35,676 bases of DNA. Source: CAUZFZ01 sp963579025 (GTDB taxonomy: Bacteria; Planctomycetota; Planctomycetia; Planctomycetales; Planctomycetaceae). Shown here in pieces: positions 25,901 through 34,900 of the stretch. Made by a program: the position numbers and the translations under genes. The notes beneath the pieces are model-generated. The model searched no databases, was not told the origin of the DNA, and saw only the letters and a program-made list of their open reading frames with translations. Numbering within the stretch: position 1 is the stretch's first letter; each line of letters opens with the position of its first letter. The DNA is taken from assembly GCA_963579025.1 (NCBI GenBank), contig CAUZFZ010000113.1:1-35676 (forward strand). The letters are read 5' to 3'.

Positions 25901-28900
25901 AGCCACGCTGGTGGACGACTGACCCTCAAGATCGACCGTTTCCGCGGCAGTCAGGTTAGAGACGTTCAACGTGTCGTTGTCGGCTCCACCGTCGATGTTG
26001 CCGGTCACATTGGCGCCCAGTCCGCCGTCGTTCAGCACGAACTCGTCCGTGCCGCCGTCACCGTTGAGCTGAGCATTCGCGAGATCACTCACGCCGCTCA
26101 GATCGTTGACCGTAACCGTGTCGTTTCCATCACCACCGTCGATGTTCAGGTTCTCAACAGTTCCAACGTCCAGGCTGAACGGTCCGAAGTTGTCCCGGCT
26201 GACAGTGAAACGCGTTCCGCTGCCACTGACGGCCAGGTTATCGTCCAGAGTCGAACCGTTAACGTCCAGACTGTCCGTCTCGGTTCCACCGTTGATCATG
26301 TCGCTGTTGTCGCCCTGATTCCAGACGAACGAGTCGTTTCCGGCGTCACCGTTCAGGACGTCATCGCCCGGGTTGCCGTCAATGCTGTCGTTGCCGGCTC
26401 CACCATTGATCAGGTCAACTCCACTTGAGCCGGTCAGCAGGTCGTTGTCGGCGTCACCGTTGATTTCCAGACCCATGCTGGAGTTCGTGGCGTCGACAAC
26501 GTCGTCGCCGGCTCCACCACTCACCGTAATGTTCACAGCCGAGTTGGTGATGTTGACCGTATCAACTCCGCCGTCACCGTTGATGGTCAGGTTGGTCAGC
26601 GAACCGTTAGTCGAGGAAATCTCGCTGACTGTGACTGAATCATCGTTTGATCCAGTTCCACCGTCAGCGTTAATCGTCTGCGATTCGACTTCGGTAATTT
26701 CCAGAGTGAAGTCAGCACCGCGGGAGATTTCGAAGTCGAACGCTCCCGAAGCACTCGGATCAACCGTCAGAGCGTCCGTGCCTGCCACGTTACCGTTGAG
26801 GATTGAAGTATCCGTGCCCACTCCACCGAAGATGTCGTCGGACGCGTCGGTGTTGTTCCAGACGAAAGTATCATTACCGTCGTCACCCTGCAGCAGGTCA
26901 TCGCCACCGTCGCCGGTGATCGAGTCGTTGTCGGCTCCACCGGAAATCGTGTCAGCGGCATCACTGCCGCGGATCGTGTCGTCACCGGTTTCACCCAGCA
27001 CACTGACGGCTGTGCTGGCATCGGCACGGGCGTCGAATTCGTCAGCTCCGCCACCCAGGCGGTACATCGCCGAGGTCAACGCCTGAGTCAGGCCGCTGAG
27101 GTCACCGACGGTCACGATGTCGTCGTTCCCATTCGCGTCGATGTCCAGGTTCTCGATTCCGTCCGCGTCGACGTTGAACGTGTTGACATTCGTCCGTGCG
27201 ACTCTCAGCTGGCCGGCATTCTCTTCGGTGATGGACAGTTCGTCCGTCGAACCCTGAATATCGAAGATCAGAGTGTCATCACCCGCTCCACCATCCACGT
27301 CGTCTGAAGCGTCGGTATTCCGCCACATGAAGGTGTCGTCACCGTTACCACCAATAAGACTGTCGTCGCCGCCGCTGCCTTCGATCGAGTCGTCCTGGTC
27401 ACCACCGTCAAGGGTGTCGACCGCGGCACCACCAACCAGTGTGTCGTTACCGGCTTCGCCCAGAACACTGGCCGCTGTCGGTGTGACACTGTTGTCTTGA
27501 CCGGCATCGAACGTATCCGCTCCGCTGCCCAGACTGACATCGAAATCGGTCAGAGCGGTCGTCAGAGCGGCCAGATCACTAACCGTTACCGTATCCGCAC
27601 CGGCTGCTGTGTTGAGTTCGAGTTCCTCAACCGTCCCGATGTCGAGCGTAAACGGACCAGCCGTCGTGCGAGCGACCGCCAGCCGAGTGCCGGCTTCACT
27701 CACGGTGACATTGTCGTCCGCGATATCCAGGTTCACTTCCTGACGGTCCGTTCCGCCGTCACCTTCGACTGTGTCAGAGGCGTCGCCGTTGTTCCAGATG
27801 AACAGGTCGTCGTTATCGCCACCATTGAGCACATCGCTGCCACCGCCACCGGTGATTGTGTCGTTGCCGGCACCACCAGAGATCGTATCAACAGCATCAC
27901 TGCCGATGATCGCGTCAGTGCCCGTTCCACCATCCACACTCAGCGATGTACTGGCGTCCGCACTGGCGTCGAATGTGTCATTTCCGTCACCGAGTGCGAA
28001 GGTCGCGGATGCCAGCGGCGTTGAGAGGCTCTGCAGCTCATCAACAACCAGGTTGTCGTCCAGGTCATCGGCGTCGATGTCAAGGCTCTCGACTCCGCCA
28101 CTGCTGACCAGGAACGGATTCGCATTCGTCCGTTCGACTTCCAGCCGCCCGGCATTCGCTCGGACAGTAATGTCGTCCTGAGTCCCTGTGATGTTGAATT
28201 CCTGCATGTCATTGTCGGCTCCACCTTCCACCACGTCGGAGGCATCGCCGTTAGCCCACACGAACAGGTCGTCGCCAGCATCACCATTCAGGATATCATC
28301 GCCGCCGCTACCCGTGATCGTGTCAAATCCGGACCCACCAGAGATCGTGTCGACCGCCGCACCACCAGTGACCGAGTCATTGTCGTCACCACCCAGAACG
28401 CTGGCCGCTGTCGCGTCCGTAGGACTGTTGTCCGCGGACGCGTTAAAGATGTCGTTCCCGGCACCCAGATCGACGTCGAAGTCACTCAGGTCCGTCGTCA
28501 AACCACTCAGGTCCTGGACGGTCACCTGGTCAACACCATCGTCTGAGTTGACTTCCAGTTCTTCCATGTTGTCGAGTTCCAGAGTGAACGGACCCGTGAC
28601 GGTTCGTTCAACTTCCAGCTGGCCGGCGTCGTCTCGAATTTCGACGATATCAGCTCCTGCTCCCGACATCGTGATGTTCTGGCGGTCCGTCCCGTCGCCA
28701 CCGTCCACGTCATCCGAAGCGTCGCCGTTCCGCCACATGAACGTGTCGTTTCCGGCACCACCAAGAAGGCTGTCGTCGCCGCCGCTACCTTCGATCGAAT
28801 CGTCCTGGTCACCGCCGTCGAGGGTGTCGACCGCAGCACCACCGAACAGTGTGTCGTTCCCGGCTTCGCCCAGAACACTGGCCGCTGTGGGAGTCGCACT

Positions 28901-31900
28901 GTTGTCAAGACGAGCATCGAACGTGTCGTTGCCAGTACTCAGGCTGACATCGAAGTCCGTCAGAGGAGTCGCCAGAGCGGCCAGATCGTTGACTGTTACC
29001 GTATCGGCACCGGCTGCTGTGTTGAGTTCGAGTTCCTCAAGCGTGCCGATGTCGAGCGTAAACGGCCCGGCTGTCGTGCGTTCGACTTCCAGACGCGTGC
29101 TGGTCTCACGCACGATGACGTTGTCGTCCGCGATGTCCAGGTTCACTTCCTGACGGTCCGTTCCGCCGTCACCTTCCACGGTGTCAGACGCGTCGCCGTT
29201 ATTCCAGATGAATACATCGTTGTCGTCGCCACCATTCAGGATGTCGCCCCCACCGCCACCGATGATCTGATCGCCACCGGCACCACCACTGATCGAATCG
29301 ACCTGCGCGGTACCCGTGATGGTATCGTTGCCGCTTGCACCATTGATGGTCATGCCATCGCCAGTTGCCAGCGAGGCGTCGACCGTGTTGTTGTCCGCAT
29401 TGGTGCTGGCGAGGGTCACGGTTACCACACCGTTGACCGCCTGGAAGTTGCCGCTGAGTGTGACGCTATCCTCGTTGTCGACGTTGTCGTTGTCGCCGAC
29501 ATCGGCCATCAGGTTGATGTTATTTTCGGCGTTGATCGACGAGCCCTGATTGACGGTGATTCCGTCGCCCGCATTCAGATTGATGTCCCCACTGCTTGTC
29601 AGAAGTGTGACACCACTGTTCACGGTGATGCTGTCATTTCCCGTGCCTTCAACCGCGTTGACAGTGATCGTGTTGTTGGCGGTCATGTTCATCGAAATGA
29701 CAACCGGGCTGTTGTTGGTCAGCGTGATCACGCCGTCGCCCATATTTTCCACACCGTTGAGCGTGTCGACCGTTCCAACTGTCAGTGAATCACCCGTGGT
29801 AGCAGCGCCGGTCGAGTTGTTTTCGATGACGATCGCATTGCTGACTTCGTTGAGAGCAGCCAGCGTATTGACGTCCGTGTCGATATCCAGATCGGTCGCC
29901 GCAGTACCGAGTCCCGTGCGAGCCCGCAGAGCGAGTCCATCCGCGAAGATGTCGACATTGTTGTTGTCGGCAACCACCACGTCGAAGTGCGTTTCAAGAG
30001 AGACGTCACCCAGCGTACGGACAACGTTAAGGAGCATGCTGTCAGCCAGTTCAAGAATGCGGATATCGCCGTCCGTCAGAGCCGTGCCAGTTAGCGGATC
30101 CTGCAGTGCCTCGGCAGTGATTGCGCCACCGGCGCTGAACAACAGCGTGTCAATCGTGATGTCGCCGCCAGTGTCGTTGAATGTCCGGAAGGTGGCCGTT
30201 GTTCCAACGTCAATCGTAACACCGTCGTCATTAGTGATGTCATCGCTGGATTCAACAAGCAGGAATGTCGTCACAGTGATGTCCTGCAGGTTGACGCCAC
30301 CCGCGTCATTCTGAATGGTCAGGCTGTTCGCCGTAACGACCGTGTCACCCAGGTCAGTTCCGGCTTCGTCCAGCAGAACGTTGCCCACGGCAGTGATCGT
30401 TGTCATCCCGGTGACGGTCACGTTGCCGGAATCTGTCACGTTTCCACCCGAGATCAGCACCAGATTGCCGTCGATCGCCGAGTTGCCGAAGTCGATGTCG
30501 TTTTCGTCTGTAATCGTGGCATCGCCGGTTGCATTGAACGAAGTCGTGCCCATGAAGTCATTGGTGGCGACAGTCGCTGTGATGTCGTCGCCGTTAAAGG
30601 TCGCATTCGTCGCGTTTACTTCATCGTTATAGGTCTGATCTTCAATCGTGGTGACGGTGACGCCGTCTGCGACAGTCGTTGAGCCGGCAGCGTCGGTGGT
30701 GATGTTGCCAAGTTCACCGTCAGTGGCTTCGCCGACGTCGGCGTTGAAGACCGTCGTGCCACCGCCGGGCGTATTGATCACCAGATCATTCGCCTCTGAG
30801 CCGCCCATCGTGTCTGTTTCACTGTCCACGGTGTTGTTGAATGTGATGTTACCGGGACCGTTCTCGGTCAGCGTTGTGTCGGTCATCATTACGACAGCGT
30901 CGTTAAATGTCTGCGAACTGCCGTTCGTGACGAATTCGTCCGTGTTGATGTTCGTCGTTCCGGCGGCGTCGGTGGTGATGGCCTCAAACGCCCCGCCACC
31001 GCCCATTGTGCGGTTTCCGACCTGATTGTTGAAGGTTGTGTCGCTACTGACCGTGAAGATCAGAGACCGGTTATTCGTCGTGTCGTCGTCAGCGTCCAGT
31101 GTGTTGTCAAATGTGACATTGGAACCTGTGAATGTCGTCGTACTCGGGGAGGCTCCGCCCTCGATAGTGACTGCGTCGCCGTAAGTCTGGTCGGCCGTCG
31201 TGTTCACGACGTCGGTGTTGATCGTCGTGTCGCCGGCAGCATCCGTGGTCAGACTGGTCAGATCGCTTGTCGTCGTGTTATTACCAACCTGACCGTTGAA
31301 GGTCGTCGTGCCACTTCCATTGACAATCAAATTGGCATCGCCCACCGTTCCGTCGTCATCGATCGTGCTCTGGAACGTGACGTCGACTCCATTCAACGTC
31401 GTGTCGCCCGTGAGTGTGACGGCACCGGTGTAGACCTGGCGTCCGTCGTGGTTGGCATCATTACCGACATCGGCATCTGTCGTTGTCACATCAGATTCGA
31501 TAGCCGTCGTGCCACTGACTGTGAACGATCCAAGAGCCAGTCCGCTGCCGCCACCGATTTCGCCATCAATGTCGGCGTTGCCCACAATATCCAGACTTTC
31601 CGTGCCGTCTCCGCTACCGTCGATCGTGTCAGTGTTCTTGATCGTGCTGCCCGTCAGGGTGGTGTCTGCACCCAGAGTGACGTCGTCGCCGTATGTCTGG
31701 TTGCCGCTCGTTGTAACGGCACCACCATTGATGACCGTGCTGCCGGCTGCGTCGGTCATGACACTATCAAGATCGTTGCCATTGCCACCGACTTCCCCCG
31801 TGAACGTCGTTGTTCCACTGCCGTTGACGATCAGGCCGGCATTGCCATCCAGGGCGTCGTCTTCTACTGTTCCGTCGAAGTCGACGTTAGCACCCATGAC

Positions 31901-34900
31901 CATGACCGTGTCTGTCGAAGCGACTCCGTCGGTAATGACAACGTCATCATTGAAGTCGACATTGTTGGTACCGGTGACGTTGTTGCCCAGCAGAATGTCT
32001 CCGTCGGCATCAACGCTCGTGGTCAACGCACCAGTGCTGTTAATGACACCGTTAATGATGATGTCGGCTCCGGTCGGTGACATTGTGGCTTCGCTCACAA
32101 GTGAGATGTTCCCTGCCGCGCTCACCTGTGAAGTGACGACTGACGTGTCGGTGTCGACGTCGATCACGACGCTTTCCAGCGTGTCGCCGACCATCATGAA
32201 GTCGGCGGTGTTGCCGTCGTTGAACAGATTGGCACCGGTCAGTGTGACGTTGGTAGCGGCATCAACGAGGCCGTTGCCTTCGATCAGCACACCACCATTG
32301 CCGTCATCAGGCATGCCCATCAGTGTTTCGTCAGCCGTCAGGTCAACGAAGCCACCGGTCGACTGCACCGTCGCGCGGATAATGACGTCTCTCGGTGCGG
32401 CGAGGTCGATGTCGCCGACACTGATGATGTCTGTTTCGACGATCAGATCGCCGCCACCGATCAGGGTGATGTCCCCAGCACCCGGTGAAACCGTTGACCC
32501 GGCGAGAAGCGACACGCCGAACGTGAGGACGTTACCGCCCGTGCCATCCAGCGAGCTGACAACCGCACCATTCTGGACCGCAAAGCCGTCGTTTTCGGCT
32601 CGAATTTCAATGTTGCCGCCGTCAGTGCCGCCGCCACCGCTGCTGACTGTTCCGGTGATGCTCAGTGGGTCATTGTCGCCGAAGCCACCGGCTTCGTTGT
32701 GATCGACGTTAATCATGCCGCCGGCTGTGGCCAGCGACGTGATCGTCAGGCCGTTGGCGCCGGCGGCACTGTTCTCGTTGTCGATGTCGATGTCCGAAGC
32801 GCCGGTCGTATCGATGTCCAGTTCGGAGACGGTTGTATCGAGCGTAATCGAATCGGTCGCGTCGGCACTCAACAGGTCGGCGACGACATCAGTGGCGCCA
32901 CTTTCGGTAATCGCACCACCATTGGCGTCGAGCAGGACATCGTTCATCGTTCCGGCGACGATGCTGGTCACGTCGATGGCCGCCGCCGACATGAGCTGTA
33001 TCTGGTTGGTGTTATCGTCGGTTGCGGACGAATCGACGCTGGTTGCGGTGATGTTCCCCCCCGCTGTGACGAGGATTACACCGTCGGCCGTGATGACGCT
33101 CACCAGATCGATGGCGTCCGCTTCATCGACGAAGATACCACCAGTTCCGGAAGTGCTCGCCGTCAGCGAGGCGACGTCGGTATCGAGATTGTCAATGAGC
33201 GAGCCGATGCCCGTGGCCGCGCTGAGCGTGGCTGTGTCGGCCACGACGTCGTCGTCGGTGATTCCACCGTCGCTGATCGACCCGGTGACCGCTGTCACAT
33301 TCACGTTACCGGTGGTGGTCACACTGCCGAGAGACACGTCGACGTCAGCGTCGATGTCGATCAGGCCGCTGCCGGCGTTGATGACTGTGCCGTCGACCAT
33401 GACGACGTCAGCCGTGTCGCCGGCATTGTCGGCATTAATCGTGATCGTTCCGCTGGTCGACGTGATGTCACCGGCTGCTCCGAACGTAATGTCGTCCGTG
33501 GTCGAGTCACCGTTTAGCGAGGTGATTGTGACAGTCCCCGTGCCGCTGCTGATTGGTGAGTCAATCCGCACGGCCGAGTTGGCTCCGTCACCAGTACCGG
33601 TAATCGAGATACCGGCCGCATTTGTCGCGTTGATGGCAGTCGCAATTCCGACTCCGATTTCAACTCCGTCACCCCCGGTACCGCCACCGGCCGTGGTGCC
33701 AGTGATTGTGATGTCACCTGTATCCGAGGCAATCTGCGTTCCGGCCGCCTGAAGTCGCACGCCGTCGCGGCTTGAACCGCCGCCGGTCGACGTCCCCATG
33801 ATGCCGATTGTTCCAGTGCCGCCCGTTGTGGTAACCGTCGACACGCTGATCTGGACACCAGTTCCACCAGCGGTGCTGCCGGTTACCGAAACGGTTCCAC
33901 CCATCGTGTCCAGGTCGGAACTGGCGAGAAGAACTCCATCGGACGCCCCGTTGACGGACGTCGTCGTGCCCATGATCGTGATGTTGGCGCCGGCACCGGT
34001 CGTCGAGATTCCGGAACTCGAAAGCAGATCAACGCCGCCGCCGTTGCTGGCCATACCTGTGACGGACACAGCGGCATCCACAGAAGTAATATCACTGCCA
34101 GACATCTGCACGCCGTCTGAGCCAGTGCCTGCACCGCCTGTTCCCATAATCGTAATGGTCGACGCGCCGGCTCCCGAGCTGACCAGGGCACCGTTGTCGA
34201 GCAGCACACCGTGGTTACCCGTTCCCGCATCGCCACCAGTACCGGTCAGCGAAATATCGCCCGCAGTGGTGGTCACCGTTGCATCGTTAATGTCGATGCC
34301 GGCAAACGTACCGCTCACGCCGCCAGCGTTCGCAGTCAGGGTGATATTTCCGGAGGCCGTTTGAATCGTCGTGCCCGACCCGGAGATGTCGATCGCACGA
34401 TCAGCATCAGCGTCAATATTGCCCATGCCAACCGTCGAGATTACTGCATCGCTGTCGACGATCAGGTCCGTTCCCGCATTGAGGTCAATGGCTCCGTTGC
34501 CGCCCGTGGCGGTCACGTTGGCCGAAATCGTGAGGTCGTCGTCGTCACCACCATCGTTGGTGGCAGTCAGTTCGATATTGCCTCCCGCGTTGGCAACCAC
34601 GGCCTGACTCACTGTCAGCGGGCTGAGGGCGATGACTTCGACGTCTCCACCAGCCGTGACCCCGTTGACTGTTCCGCTGACTGGACCGGTGACACTGCCG
34701 ACAGTCAAGGCACCCGTGTTCGTGACCGCCAGGTCGTCGCCGGTGGCCGCAGCCAGAGTACCCACTGTCGTTTCCAGAACGTCTCCGCCATCGACGCCCG
34801 CGCTGCCAGTCGTTGTCGAGATGACGAGTTGGTCGGCAGTGACATTGTTTGTGCCTGTGTTGTCGTCCAGCACGCTGCCCGATGCGATCAGGTCCACGAC

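Noticed and set aside
31452..32702. 416-codon open frame on the plus strand, antisense to the giant gene
   Set aside because: The giant gene's biased Asp/Thr/Val codons leave the opposite strand free of stops. The product is a low-complexity Ser/Val/Pro string with no ribosome site; the same holds for the other long plus-strand frames over 23-35 kb.
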